39,679 nucleotides of DNA from an uncultured Eubacteriales bacterium (GCA_902465495.1 CABQND010000012.1:1-39679), one strand, 5' to 3'; counted from the stretch's first letter, positions 1-8,141 are shown. Numbers and translations: made by a program. The notes: generated from the sequence alone by a model not told the origin.

Positions 1-60
1 GGGGCAATTGTTTTTTTTGGCGCGCGGCAGCGCAAATCGCGTACTATGTAGCGTGAAAAA

Positions 61-501
61 TCAAACCGCTTCCGAAAAATATTGATTGAGACGGTAAACG
101 ATTTCGGGGTCGGCGATTTTTGCTACGGGTGCAAGAGGATTCTCGCTTGCGGAACGCTCTTCGTGCGCTCCGCCGCCCGCGGACGTATTTTTTTGAGAAA
201 AAAGCATTTGCGAAAGTGAAGCAACGTTGCCGAAATTTGTTCCTGCGGCACTGGAAAGAAGTTCAATAAGCGCATTTTCTCCCTTGCTTTCGAAAAGTTT
301 TTGCAGGGTCCGCAGTGCATCTGCGAGCTGTTTCCCGCTGATCCCTCCGATTTGCAGATTTTTAAAAAAATCGCTCTGTGCAAAACGCGCGAGGTCGCCG
401 CTTTCGAGTAGATCGAGAAGGGGCAGCAGATTTTTGCGCGCTCTGTCGCTTTTTTCGGAGCGTACAGCCATAATGGCGAGCGCGAGCAATAATAATTCCA
501 T
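61..501 (-). CDS. Hypothetical protein, 146 aa
   Basis: I do not recognise the family. The ATG is preceded by a strong AGGAGG five bases upstream, which supports the start. The protein opens with a hydrophobic stretch (MELLLLALAIMAV, residues 1-13) that could be a short membrane anchor, followed by a basic segment (RSEKSDRARKN) and helix-forming, leucine-rich sequence to about residue 90. The tail is rich in Ser, Gly and Ala and probably disordered. It is divergently arranged with the small gene beginning 84 bp away, so the two may share a control region. No catalytic motif is visible. Confidence 0.7.
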   Translation of the reverse strand: MELLLLALAIMAVRSEKSDRARKNLLPLLDLLESGDLARFAQSDFFKNLQIGGISGKQLADALRTLQKLFESKGENALIELLSSAAGTNFGNVASLSQMLFSQKNTSAGGGAHEERSASENPLAPVAKIADPEIVYRLNQYFSEAV

Positions 502-584
502 AAGGCCTCCTTTGGGCGAGTGCGGGCAAATGCCTGCTCCGCCGCATAAAATAAAAGAGAAACAATTTTTGCGGAGGTGAAAAT

Positions 585-860
585 TTGAAAGATTTCAATA
601 CTTATTTCAATGATCAAGGGAAAGGGAAGGACATGAACAATGCGGAAGATCTCGTAAAGCAGATGGCGGGTGCCTTTGAAGGAAAAGGAGAAGCAGATAT
701 TCTGCGCGCCATCTATAAAGAAGCGGAGCGCGGCCGTAAAGCAGGAACGCTGACCGATGCGGAGCTGGATAACTTTTATCTGGCGGTGGCTCCGATGCTC
801 GATTCCGCAAAGAGAAAAAAATTGGAACAGGTGGTTGCAAAACTCAAAAAGACCAAATGA
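585..860 (+). CDS. Hypothetical small helical protein, 91 aa
   Basis: No family recognised. The best start is TTG, because GGAGGTG sits five bases before it. An internal ATG at 633 is possible, but its GGAAGG is too close for a normal ribosome site. The product is charged and looks fully helical (AEDLVKQMAGAFEGKGEADILRAI.. is the core), with a lysine-rich end and no cysteines or membrane segment. It is divergent from the 146-aa gene and followed by a GC-rich terminator shared with the convergent aminotransferase gene. A role cannot be assigned. Confidence 0.65.
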   Translation: MKDFNTYFNDQGKGKDMNNAEDLVKQMAGAFEGKGEADILRAIYKEAERGRKAGTLTDAELDNFYLAVAPMLDSAKRKKLEQVVAKLKKTK

Positions 861-894
861 TCCGATGTTGTTTTTCCCGTCCAAAGAGGAGACG

Positions 895-929
895 AAGAGC
901 GCCCCTAATGCAAGGGGCGCTTCTTTTTA
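895..929. terminator. Bidirectional intrinsic terminator
   Basis: GCGCCCC (899-905) pairs with GGGGCGC (914-920) and is followed by TTCTTTTT. It lies between the convergent 91-aa gene and the aminotransferase gene, and partly overlaps the end of the latter. Confidence 0.8.
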
Positions 930-2075
930 AACGCCGCGAAGTCCCCGCACGATCTCCTGTACCGCCGAGACGAAATATTCGGCTTCCCGCATGGTGTTGA
1001 ACTCGGAAAGGCTGGCGCGTATCAGCCCTCCGTCAGAAGTGTTGAGAGCCCTGTGCATGAGCGGCGCGCAATGCAATCCGCCCCGCACGGCGATTTCGTA
1101 ATGATCGGAAAGTTCCTGAGCAAAAAATTCCGATTGCAGCAATGCGCAATCAAACGCAACGATTCCGAAGGGGTTGGGTTTCGAAAACACGCGCACGTCA
1201 TCGAGATTTTGCAGCTTTTCGATGAGAAATGCTGTGAGACGTTGTATGTGCGCGGCATTTTTTTCGAGGTTTTCTTCCAAATACAGCGTCCCTTCCGCGA
1301 GCGCGGCGGCGGCAGGGCAGGAGAGTGTACCTGCTTCCAATCGATCGGGATAAAATGCAGGCATGGCAGTGTTAAAACTTTCGCTTCCCGTACCTCCGTG
1401 CATGAAGGGCGCAAGTTCCATGCGGTTCGAAAAGAGAAGTGCGCCGCTCCCTTGTATGCCGTGCATGCCCTTGTGTCCCGCCAAACACAGTGCATCGATT
1501 CCAGCCTTTTGCATGTCAATGCGTATGTGCCCGCACGCCTGTGCGCCGTCGCAGACGGTGAAAATATGTGCCGGCAAAAGCGCGCGCACCGCTGCGGGAT
1601 CGATCGCGGCGCCCGTGACGTTGGATGCCAGGGTAAATACGGCGGCAAGGGTGTCCTTTTCAACGGCGCCGGCGATGTCTTCGGGATGTACGATCCCGTT
1701 TTTCGGTTGAACGACGCTTAAACGGATACGCTTTTCCCGTTCGAGAAAAAACAGCGGGCGAAGGATTGAATTGTGTTCGGCGGCGGTCGTTACGATATGC
1801 GGCGTTTTTCCCGTGTGTGCGCCCACCATGCCGAAGATTACGGTATTGAGCGCTTCGGTGCAGTTTTTCGTGAAAATGACCCGCTCCCAGCTTTGCCCTC
1901 CGAAAAAAGAGCAGAGGAGTTTACGGCATCGCAGTACGTTTTCGCCGCACGCCACGGCAAGAGAATGTCCGCTTCTGCCTGGATTTGCGCACATGCCTTC
2001 GATGCTCGCCGTTACGGCACGCACGACGCTGTCCGGTTTTCTTCCGCCTGTGGCGGCGTTATCGAAATAGATCAT
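927..2075 (-). CDS. Cysteine-desulfurase-like class V aminotransferase
   Basis: PLP-dependent enzyme of the NifS/SufS superfamily, 382 aa, the usual length. The start is the ATG reading MIYFDNAATGG, which has GGAGGTG just upstream; an in-frame extension to 2138 lacks a ribosome site. Visible motifs are the N-terminal FDNAAT, the PLP-binding lysine in LAGHKGMHGIQGSG (near residue 200) and a C-terminal RGGLHCAPLMH containing the presumed active-site cysteine (near residue 335). The RGGLHCAPL motif points to the EF2568-type desulfurase subfamily rather than housekeeping IscS, which is encoded separately at 28.4 kb. It is divergent from a DUF3343 gene. Known genomic associations of these families suggest mobilisation of sulfur or selenium from (seleno)cysteine, but that role is inferred. 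Confidence 0.9.
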   Translation of the reverse strand: MIYFDNAATGGRKPDSVVRAVTASIEGMCANPGRSGHSLAVACGENVLRCRKLLCSFFGGQSWERVIFTKNCTEALNTVIFGMVGAHTGKTPHIVTTAAEHNSILRPLFFLEREKRIRLSVVQPKNGIVHPEDIAGAVEKDTLAAVFTLASNVTGAAIDPAAVRALLPAHIFTVCDGAQACGHIRIDMQKAGIDALCLAGHKGMHGIQGSGALLFSNRMELAPFMHGGTGSESFNTAMPAFYPDRLEAGTLSCPAAAALAEGTLYLEENLEKNAAHIQRLTAFLIEKLQNLDDVRVFSKPNPFGIVAFDCALLQSEFFAQELSDHYEIAVRGGLHCAPLMHRALNTSDGGLIRASLSEFNTMREAEYFVSAVQEIVRGLRGV

Positions 2076-2211
2076 GAACACCTCCGCGATTTGCCCGCGG
2101 GCGGCACATCGGCGATGCCGAAAACCAAACGGGCGCAATCAAACATATACTGTAATAATATATGCCGCGTACGGTAAAAATTGTAAGCGGCACAGCGAAG
2201 GGAGAAATACA

Positions 2212-2469
2212 ATGAATTGGATATTTGTTATTTTCCGGTCGCGCGCTCAGGCGCTCGACTGTATATCGCTTTTGCGGAAAAACGGGGTGCAGGCGTGTGC
2301 CGTTTCTACGCCGCGCGAGGCAAATGTGGGGTGCGGTATTTCGGTGCGCGTCGGGGCGTTCGATCTGGCGCGTACACGCCGAATCGTTGCGGGCGCGAAC
2401 TACGGCGCTTTGGTCGGGTATTTCCGCGTCGAAAGCAAATATGGGCGCGTAATTGTGACCCGCGTCTGA
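2212..2469 (+). CDS. DUF3343 putative Se/S carrier-like protein
   Basis: Small protein of 85 aa. ATG follows GGGAG at normal spacing; longer upstream readings have no ribosome site. The sequence MNWIFVIFRSRAQALDC...LLRKNGV..., then TPREANVGCGISVRV, matches the DUF3343 pattern (beta strand, helix, a Pro-Arg-Glu turn and a conserved glycine-flanked cysteine, here in GCG). The family is annotated as a putative selenium/sulfur carrier and often neighbours cysteine-desulfurase-like genes, as here, where the desulfurase is divergent. The conserved cysteine would be the carrier residue. Substrate and partner are inferred from context only. Confidence 0.8.
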   Translation: MNWIFVIFRSRAQALDCISLLRKNGVQACAVSTPREANVGCGISVRVGAFDLARTRRIVAGANYGALVGYFRVESKYGRVIVTRV

Positions 2470-2522
2470 TGTTTTACATGCTCTGCCGTCTCCGAAATTT
2501 TTTATGCGGAAGGCGAAAAACC

Positions 2523-2551
2523 TTGTAATGGGGCGGGTTTTGTGGTAAAAT
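2523..2551 (+). promoter_or_regulatory. Promoter of nth, predicted leaderless
   Basis: TTGTAA (2523-2528), 17-bp spacer, TAAAAT (2546-2551). The ATG of nth begins after exactly 6 nt, where transcription should start, and no ribosome-binding site precedes it. Confidence 0.7.
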
Positions 2552-2557
2552 ATCGGC

Positions 2558-3193
2558 ATGGACGCACAAAAGAGGGCACAGGCCCTGCAAATTTTATCCG
2601 AAGTATACGCGGGCGCCGCGCCGGCGCTGAAATATACGACCGCTTACGAACTTCTTGTTGCGGTGATCTTGTCGGCGCAGTGTACCGACGAGCGTGTCAA
2701 CAAGGTCACGGCGGAATTATTCAAAGAACATAACACACCGCAGACAATGCTCACTCTCTCGCAAGAGCAACTCGAAAAATATATATTTTCCTGCGGCTTG
2801 TACAAAAGCAAGGCGGCGCATATTCTGTCCGCCTCGCGCGATATCGTGGACAAGTTCGGCGGGAATGTTCCCGAAGGTTTCAAAGAGCTCAAATCTTTGG
2901 CGGGGGTAGGGCAGAAGACGGCGAACGTCGTTTCGTCAGTCTGGTTCGATAAGGATGCGATCGCGGTGGATACGCACGTGTTCCGCGTTTCCAACCGTTT
3001 GGGGCTGGCGCATGCGAACAATCCGCTGAAAACCGAAGAACAGCTGAAAGAGGCGATACCGCAAGCGGATTGGTCCAAAGCACATCATTGGCTGATTTGG
3101 CACGGGCGCAGGGTATGCCATTCGCAAAAACCCGATTGTGCAAATTGCCCTCTTTCGGAATGTTGCGATTATTTTTCGGAAATAAATAAGTAA
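2558..3193 (+). CDS. nth: Endonuclease III (DNA glycosylase/AP lyase)
   Basis: Base-excision repair enzyme removing oxidised pyrimidines and cutting the abasic site; 211 aa, full length. Seen directly: helix-hairpin-helix LAGVGQKTANVV with catalytic Lys120, catalytic Asp138 in VDTHVFRV, and a C-terminal iron-sulfur motif C187-x6-C194-x2-C197-x5-C203 for a 4Fe-4S cluster. The ATG lies 6 nt behind a -10 box and has no Shine-Dalgarno, so a leaderless mRNA is likely. It begins a run of same-strand genes (nth, obg, yhbY, PHP), with obg 22 bp downstream and probably co-transcribed. Confidence 0.97.
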   Translation: MDAQKRAQALQILSEVYAGAAPALKYTTAYELLVAVILSAQCTDERVNKVTAELFKEHNTPQTMLTLSQEQLEKYIFSCGLYKSKAAHILSASRDIVDKFGGNVPEGFKELKSLAGVGQKTANVVSSVWFDKDAIAVDTHVFRVSNRLGLAHANNPLKTEEQLKEAIPQADWSKAHHWLIWHGRRVCHSQKPDCANCPLSECCDYFSEINK

Positions 3194-3215
3194 AACAGGC
3201 AATAAGTGAGGAAGT

Positions 3216-4490
3216 ATGGCTTCATTGTTTACGGATAAAGCGAAGATAACAATCAAAGCGGGCGACGGCGGCGACGGCATGAACTCGTTCAAGAGTTTCA
3301 AGGGCTTTGCCAACGGCGGACCGGACGGCGGCGACGGCGGCAAGGGCGGCGACGTCTATGTCGTCGGCGATAAGGACAAAAACGATCTTATCGATTTCCG
3401 TTTCGGTGCAAAATTTGCGGCGGGCGACGGCGAGCGCGGCGGCACGAACAACCGCTTCGGCAAGGGCGGCGCCGACGTCGTATTTTCGGTACCGCTCGGC
3501 ACGATCGTGCGCGATGCGGAGACAGGGAAGATCTTGTGCGACGTGTACACCGACGGCGAAAAAAAACTTCTCGCGCGCGGCGGCAACGGCGGCAAAGGCA
3601 ACGTGCGTTTTACAACGGCGCGTCGCCATGCCCCGCATTTTGCGCAGAAAGGACAAAAAACGAAGGCGCACGAGCTCATTCTTGAACTCAAAGTGATCGC
3701 CGACGTGGGACTGATCGGTTTTCCGAATGTCGGCAAGAGCACCCTTCTTTCCAAGATCTCGGCGGCAAAGCCTAAGATCGCGAACTACCATTTTACTACC
3801 CTTTCGCCCAATCTCGGGGTCGTAAAATATTACGACAAATCTTTTGTTGCGGCGGATATTCCCGGACTGATCGAGGGTGCCGCGTCGGGTGCGGGGCTCG
3901 GGCACGATTTTCTGCGCCACATCGAACGGACACGAATGCTCGTGCACGTCGTCGACATTTCGGGTATCGAGGGGCGCGATCCGTATGAGGATTTCAAGCA
4001 GATCAACGCCGAGCTCAAACAATACAGCGAAAAACTTGCTTCGCTTCCGCAGATCGTCGCGCTCAATAAATGCGATATCTGCGGTGCGGAGGAAAATATG
4101 AAAGAATTCCGCAAAAAGTGCCGCAAATACAAAAAGTTTCCGATCACGGCAGTGACGGGAGAGGGTACGCGTGAGTTGATCGAAGGTATCTTCGAGGTGC
4201 TGGATACGCTCCCGCCCGCCGAACCCATCCCTGCGGACGAGTTCGAGTATGAGAGCGCAGACGTGAACGAGTTTTTCATCGACAAGGACGAAGAGGAGAA
4301 CGTCTGGTATGTTACGGGCGGGCTTGTGGACATGCTCGAACGCAACGTCGTTTTGTCCGATCCCGATTCCATGGCGTATTTCCAGAAAGTTCTCAAAGAC
4401 AAAGGCGTCATCAAGGCGCTTCTTGCGCGCGGCGTGCAGGAAGACGATACGGTCGTCGTCGGCGGTGTGGAATTTGCGTTCAAGAATTAG
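3216..4490 (+). CDS. obg: GTPase Obg (CgtA)
   Basis: Essential ribosome-associated GTPase involved in 50S assembly and stress control, 424 aa. Domain order is complete: the glycine-rich Obg fold (about 1-158, with GDGGDG and GGPDGGDGGKGGD repeats), the G domain (P-loop GFPNVGKST near 167, DIPGLIEGAASGAGLGHDF near 213, NKCD near 284, then TAVTGEG), and the C-terminal OCT domain (about 345-424). GAGGA precedes the ATG. It follows nth closely and precedes yhbY, another ribosome-assembly gene. The G-repeat coding has strong GGC use, which makes long open frames on the opposite strand; those are shadows. Confidence 0.98.
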   Translation: MASLFTDKAKITIKAGDGGDGMNSFKSFKGFANGGPDGGDGGKGGDVYVVGDKDKNDLIDFRFGAKFAAGDGERGGTNNRFGKGGADVVFSVPLGTIVRDAETGKILCDVYTDGEKKLLARGGNGGKGNVRFTTARRHAPHFAQKGQKTKAHELILELKVIADVGLIGFPNVGKSTLLSKISAAKPKIANYHFTTLSPNLGVVKYYDKSFVAADIPGLIEGAASGAGLGHDFLRHIERTRMLVHVVDISGIEGRDPYEDFKQINAELKQYSEKLASLPQIVALNKCDICGAEENMKEFRKKCRKYKKFPITAVTGEGTRELIEGIFEVLDTLPPAEPIPADEFEYESADVNEFFIDKDEEENVWYVTGGLVDMLERNVVLSDPDSMAYFQKVLKDKGVIKALLARGVQEDDTVVVGGVEFAFKN

Positions 4491-4612
4491 GTCTGTGAAT
4501 TTTTCGGCGACCTGACGCCTGTGATTTTTGTGTGACAGAGGGCGATGCCCTCGCTATTTTGTTTCGTCAGCTCGAAACAAATCGTGAGAATATTTTTACC
4601 TTTGGAGTATAT

Positions 4613-4906
4613 ATGTTGACAAGCAAACAGAGAAGTCATTTAAAGAGCATTGCGGCGAACCTGCAACCTGTCGGGCAATACGGAAAAGGCGGGCTGAGCG
4701 AGAATATGATCCGTTCCTTTTCGGAAGCGCTCGAAGCGAGGGAATTGATCAAGATCAACGTTCTGACCAACGCCGAAGACGACGCAAAGGAGGCGGGGGC
4801 ATATCTCGCCGAAAAGCTGTTCGCCGAGTGTGTCGCGGTGATCGGCAGAAAAGTCATTTTGTACCGCAGATCTTCGCGCAAGAATTTCGAGCACATCGAA
4901 TTCTGA
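4613..4906 (+). CDS. yhbY: YhbY-family RNA-binding protein (CRM domain)
   Basis: 97 aa, a single CRM domain. The start is the ATG reading MLTSKQRSHLKSIAA, with GGAG a few bases upstream; a longer in-frame reading from 4532 has no ribosome site. The family motif GQYGKGGLSENMI is the conserved GxxG-type loop, followed by the basic C-terminal strand. Family members bind pre-50S ribosomal particles, consistent with obg upstream. It is followed after 20 bp by the PHP gene, whose ribosome site overlaps the spacer, suggesting one operon. Confidence 0.93.
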   Translation: MLTSKQRSHLKSIAANLQPVGQYGKGGLSENMIRSFSEALEARELIKINVLTNAEDDAKEAGAYLAEKLFAECVAVIGRKVILYRRSSRKNFEHIEF

Positions 4907-4926
4907 CGAAGGAAGGAGGGCGGGAG

Positions 4927-5613
4927 ATGTATCGCTACGAAACGCATTGCCATACGAAATATACGAGCGCCTGTTCGCGACTCGACGCGAAGACGCTCGT
5001 TCGCATGTATAAAGAGAGCGGATATGACGGTGTCGTAGTGACCGATCATTTCCTCAACGGCAACACGACGGTGGATAGAACTCTTCCATGGGAAGAGCAG
5101 ATCGAGTCTTTTTGCCGCGGCTATGAGAGAGTAAAAAAAGAAGGGGATGCGGTGGGGCTGAAAGTGTTTTTCGGCTTCGAATATTCCTACCTTGGTACCG
5201 ATTTTCTCACATACGGTCTGGACAAAACATGGCTGAAAGCGCATCCAAAACTGCTGGAACTGTCGGTGCGCGAATATTTGAAATTTACCGCGGAGAGCGG
5301 CGCGCTGAACATACAGGCCCACCCGTTCCGTGAGGCGGATTATATCGATCATATCCGATTGTTTCCGTCCTGTGTGGAGGGGTTGGAAACGTGCAATGCG
5401 TGCCGTGACGATCGGTGCAACCGTTTGGCGGACAATTTGGCAAACGAATACAAACTTTTGAAAATCGGCGGGTCCGATTGTCATTGGGAAGGGCAACCTG
5501 TTTTGTCGGGGGTGGAAACGGAGTATCCTGTCGAAAATTTGGCGCAACTGATCGCGGCAATTCGCAGCGGTCAGTCATCTGTATTTGAAACAAAAAATAA
5601 ATTGAATCAATGA
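4927..5613 (+). CDS. PHP-domain phosphoesterase
   Basis: 228 aa metal-dependent hydrolase of the PHP superfamily. The ATG reading MYRYETHCHT follows GGAGGGCGGGAG. Metal-ligand motifs appear in order: HCHTKYTSACS (N-terminus), VVTDHF, GFEYSY, NIQAHPFR and GGSDCHW near the C-terminus. Such proteins act on phosphoesters (histidinol phosphate, nucleotides, or unknown substrates). The length is shorter than HisK-type histidinol phosphatases and no histidine genes are nearby, so the substrate is open. Last gene of the nth-obg-yhbY group, ended by a very strong hairpin. Confidence 0.88.
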   Translation: MYRYETHCHTKYTSACSRLDAKTLVRMYKESGYDGVVVTDHFLNGNTTVDRTLPWEEQIESFCRGYERVKKEGDAVGLKVFFGFEYSYLGTDFLTYGLDKTWLKAHPKLLELSVREYLKFTAESGALNIQAHPFREADYIDHIRLFPSCVEGLETCNACRDDRCNRLADNLANEYKLLKIGGSDCHWEGQPVLSGVETEYPVENLAQLIAAIRSGQSSVFETKNKLNQ

Positions 5614-5621
5614 CACTGATT

Positions 5622-5876
5622 CTACAAAGCAAAAGCGCAACAGATTTCTGTCTGTTGCGCTTTTGCTTTGTAAATTAAATGTAATGTGACTTTATTATTG
5701 TTGATGTGAAAGAACTGAAGCGTAATTTTATGTTGATGAAAATTAAATGGTTTCAAAATTATTTTGATTGCTTTAATTATTAATTGTTCCCCGCAAATAG
5801 GACAAAAATATTTTTCTCCCTGAATAGAATTTTCTGCTGAAATTCTATTACCTGCATTGTCCAAAGCAATAAACAT
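5622..5876 (-). CDS. CoiA-like N-terminal fragment, 84 aa
   Basis: The first 35 residues (MFIALDNAGNRISAEN.. then KYFCPICGEQLIIKA) resemble the N-terminus of competence protein CoiA, which opens this way with a zinc-finger-like CPxCG. Full CoiA is several hundred residues; here the resemblance is lost after residue 40 and the last residues are encoded by the terminator hairpin. A good promoter lies upstream and AGGA precedes the ATG, so it may be expressed. It could be a remnant or a small zinc-binding protein. The DNA is far more AT-rich than the neighbours, suggesting transfer. Confidence 0.5.
   Translation of the reverse strand: MFIALDNAGNRISAENSIQGEKYFCPICGEQLIIKAIKIILKPFNFHQHKITLQFFHINNNKVTLHLIYKAKAQQTEICCAFAL
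5623..5672. terminator. Long perfect hairpin terminator, bidirectional
   Basis: A 21-bp perfect inverted repeat (5623-5643 with 5652-5672, 8-nt loop), with arms containing AAAAGCG and CGCTTTT. It lies 9 bp after the PHP stop and contains the 3' end of the convergent CoiA-like gene, so it can end transcription both ways. Confidence 0.8.
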
Positions 5877-5910
5877 AAAAAATATCCTAATTTTTTATTT
5901 TTATGTTTAT

Positions 5911-5939
5911 ATTATGGCATAAAATTCAATTGAAGTCAA
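5911..5939 (-). promoter_or_regulatory. Promoter of the CoiA-like fragment
   Basis: Reading the minus strand: TTGACT, 17-bp spacer, CATAAT, about 35 bp before the ATG. Confidence 0.55.
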
Positions 5940-6176
5940 TATATAATTAAATATTTTCGCTTCGTTACCTATGTTTGAATTGCAAAAATAAAGATGCGTA
6001 AAGATATATAAAAAGTATGGGTTAATATGAGCGAATACGGAAAAGGTTTAAGTTTGTATGAAAAGTGACGATAGGGCGCTTTCTTGTCCGTGTCGGGCTT
6101 TGCCCTCGCGCGAACCCGCGCGCGGAACAAACCGCTATGCGAACAAACACGGCGCGCGGATCTTGCGAATATCTCG
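5940..6176. other. Intergenic region without a supported gene
   Basis: The left part is AT-rich, the right part GC-rich with short CGCG runs. Open frames on both strands lack ribosome sites and recognisable products. This is the chromosomal side of the element's left junction. Confidence 0.5.
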
Positions 6177-6222
6177 CACCACGCAAAAAGGGTACCCGTT
6201 TGGGTACCCTTTTTGCGTGGTG
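6177..6222 (-). terminator. Displaced tRNA-Ala terminator at the left junction
   Basis: 21-bp perfect inverted repeat with loop GTTT; the core is AAAAAGGGTACCC / GGGTACCCTTTTT. On the minus strand it follows directly after CATCTCCACCA, the 3' end of a tRNA. It therefore looks like the original terminator of the tRNA-Ala gene, now separated from it by the 13.8-kb element. Confidence 0.7.
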
Positions 6223-6229
6223 GAGATGA
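6218..6229 (-). repeat. Left attachment repeat (tRNA-Ala 3' end copy)
   Basis: TGGTGGAGATGA, identical and in the same orientation as 19987-19998 in the tRNA-Ala gene. The homology stops immediately inside the element. This is the arrangement expected for an insertion at a tRNA 3' end, with the intact gene at the other boundary. Confidence 0.7.
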
Positions 6230-6462
6230 GGGGAGCGGAAACCAGCACGATTCCAAAGGTTAAAACCCTATGAAAAACGCCCGATTTTGCCCAAAAATCC
6301 CCGTTTTTCCTACCATTTATTGAGTTCTTGCGAATGCTTATACTCGCTTAGGTTCGAACTCGCGTCCACCGAAATAAACGCTATACCGTGTTGTCGCGTT
6401 TTTATACTTAGACAAACTTGCGTGAACAGTATAGCAAACCCGCCGCGATTCGTCAACCGTTT

Positions 6463-8067
6463 TCAAAGCCGAACTGTAAGAGTAGAGAATACGAGCGAGC
6501 GCTTGAAGTGGTTTTCAGGGCGGGCTATATAGTCTCTTTTCTCAATCACGGTGGCAACGATCGGGTAATGAGAATCGAGCAGAACGTTGAAGTTGATGAT
6601 TGTTTCCACCCAATCGTTATCAATTTCTATACGATGAATGAGCTTGTTGAATGCTTGCTGAACGGATGAGAACTGTTCGTCTTTCAGCATATCGGCAAAC
6701 TTTTTTGCATTACGCTTGATAACGTTTGGCTTGAATTCAGGGAAGGCAGAGATTTCATTCGTAACGAACCTATACTTGTCCTGTAAGTCTCTGACCTGCA
6801 CGGCAAGATTCTCAATCTCTCCCGACATAAATTCGCTGATTTGTTTTGAGTCATCGGCAGAAAGTTTGTCGGAATAATCGCGGATAAACTTTTCCGCTTC
6901 CCTCATTTGATGTAAGAGTGTTTGCCTTTCTTGCTGTAATGAACGAAAAGCCTTTGTATAGCAGGTTTGCACCAACTGTTTCAGCCGATCTTCGTTTTGA
7001 GGTAGTAGCAAACAATCATAGAATAGGGAAAACAGATATTTTTCCAGATATTCGGCGTTGATTACTCTTGTAGGGCAAGTTCTTCCTTTTGCTCCACAAC
7101 GGTAAACGGGGTATCGTAAATCTTCTGTGATAGCGTATGCACCGCAAATAGACCTGCCGCATTCCTTACAGCGGAGCAAGCCTGAAAGCAGGTATTTTCG
7201 GTTATCTGCCTTTTTCGGAGCTCCTCGCAGTCCCCGTGAGTCGAGAATATTCTGAACCTTGTAAAAGGTGTCCTCGTCGATGATTTGCGGCATTCCGTGC
7301 GGTATTCGGATGATGTCTTTCGGCTCTCTCTGCTTGTGGTGATTCCTTCTGCCGAATTCATCTCGGCAAATCGTGCGATTGTAAACATACTCGCCAATAT
7401 ATTTGCGGTTTCGCAGAATATCGTAAAAATGGGCAGTGAACAACCTGCCGTCCGAATGGCGATAACCTTGTGCATTCAAGTAGTCTCGAATGATTGTGTA
7501 TCCGTAACCTTGCACGGTCATTTCAAAGATAATGCGCACGGCTTGTGCTTCTTTTTCGTCGATAACGTAGTATTTGTTTTTGACTTTGTAACCGAGCAAC
7601 GGAGTGCCGCCGTGTACCTTTCCGAGCTTGGCGTTTGCAATTTTTCCAGCGGCGGCTTCACGAGCCAACTTTTTTGAGTACAGCTCAGCCATGCCCATAG
7701 ATATGAGTTCAAAAAATTCTCCTTCGGGCGTTTCATCGAATTCTTCCAGCGCACTTATCATTTTGACACCGAATTTAGCGAGCAGTTTTTTGTAGTACCG
7801 AGCGTCGTCAACGTTTCTTGCCCATCTGTCCATACGATGAACAATTACGAACTTGAATTCCTTTGCGGCGGCATCCTGTATCATTTGTTGGAATTGCTTT
7901 CTCCTGTCGTTCGTGCCTGTTTGGGCTTCGTCAACATATTCGTGAATGAGTTGAATGTTGTGGCTTGCGCAAAATTTTCGGATAGCGGCGAGCTGAACTG
8001 TTATACTCGATTCCTGCTGTTTATCCGATGAAAAGCGTGCGTATGCCACAGCCGAAGCGATTGCCAT
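6463..8067 (-). CDS. Large serine recombinase (Ccr-like), distal
   Basis: 534 aa. The start is MAIASAVAYARFSSDKQQ with AGGAGG upstream; in-frame sequence to 8118 belongs to the leader hairpin. Order of parts: resolvase catalytic domain (nucleophile serine in YARFSSDKQQ, arginines in HRMDRWARN), recombinase domain (about 160-290), zinc ribbon CKECGR...YRCGAKGRTC, then a long coiled coil. It would cut and rejoin att sites through a covalent phosphoserine. A terminator precedes it and a hairpin lies immediately before its ribosome site, so its expression is uncoupled from the proximal recombinase. It is probably one subunit of a CcrA/CcrB-type pair. Confidence 0.92.
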   Translation of the reverse strand: MAIASAVAYARFSSDKQQESSITVQLAAIRKFCASHNIQLIHEYVDEAQTGTNDRRKQFQQMIQDAAAKEFKFVIVHRMDRWARNVDDARYYKKLLAKFGVKMISALEEFDETPEGEFFELISMGMAELYSKKLAREAAAGKIANAKLGKVHGGTPLLGYKVKNKYYVIDEKEAQAVRIIFEMTVQGYGYTIIRDYLNAQGYRHSDGRLFTAHFYDILRNRKYIGEYVYNRTICRDEFGRRNHHKQREPKDIIRIPHGMPQIIDEDTFYKVQNILDSRGLRGAPKKADNRKYLLSGLLRCKECGRSICGAYAITEDLRYPVYRCGAKGRTCPTRVINAEYLEKYLFSLFYDCLLLPQNEDRLKQLVQTCYTKAFRSLQQERQTLLHQMREAEKFIRDYSDKLSADDSKQISEFMSGEIENLAVQVRDLQDKYRFVTNEISAFPEFKPNVIKRNAKKFADMLKDEQFSSVQQAFNKLIHRIEIDNDWVETIINFNVLLDSHYPIVATVIEKRDYIARPENHFKRSLVFSTLTVRL

Positions 8068-8091
8068 TTTTGTTTTACCTCCTGTAAAAAT

Positions 8092-8126
8092 ATGAGAGAA
8101 TGCTTTGGCGGAAAGCACTCTCTCAT
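8092..8126 (-). terminator. Attenuator-like hairpin before the distal recombinase
   Basis: On the minus strand a 15-bp stem (one G-U) with 5-nt loop is followed by ATTTTT and then, within 10 nt, by the recombinase's AGGAGG. It could terminate transcription or occlude translation initiation. Confidence 0.6.
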
Positions 8127-8140
8127 AGTTATAATATATG
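8124..8140. repeat. Repeat module copy 1 (CATAGTTATAATATATG)
   Basis: Sixteen of 17 bases match 14605-14621, and in both copies the block abuts a hairpin with ATGARAR...YTYTCAT arms. It contains TATAAT on the plus strand and TATTAT on the minus strand, so it may be a promoter element. Confidence 0.6.
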
Positions 8141-8141
8141 A

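Noticed and set aside
3222..4022. 266-codon open frame opposite obg
   Set aside because: Shadow of the glycine-rich Obg coding sequence, with no ribosome site and no recognisable domain.
6345..6373. tRNA-like T-arm (GGTTCGAACTCGCGTCCACC)
   Set aside because: The flanking bases do not pair into a T-stem or acceptor stem and no anticodon arm exists upstream.
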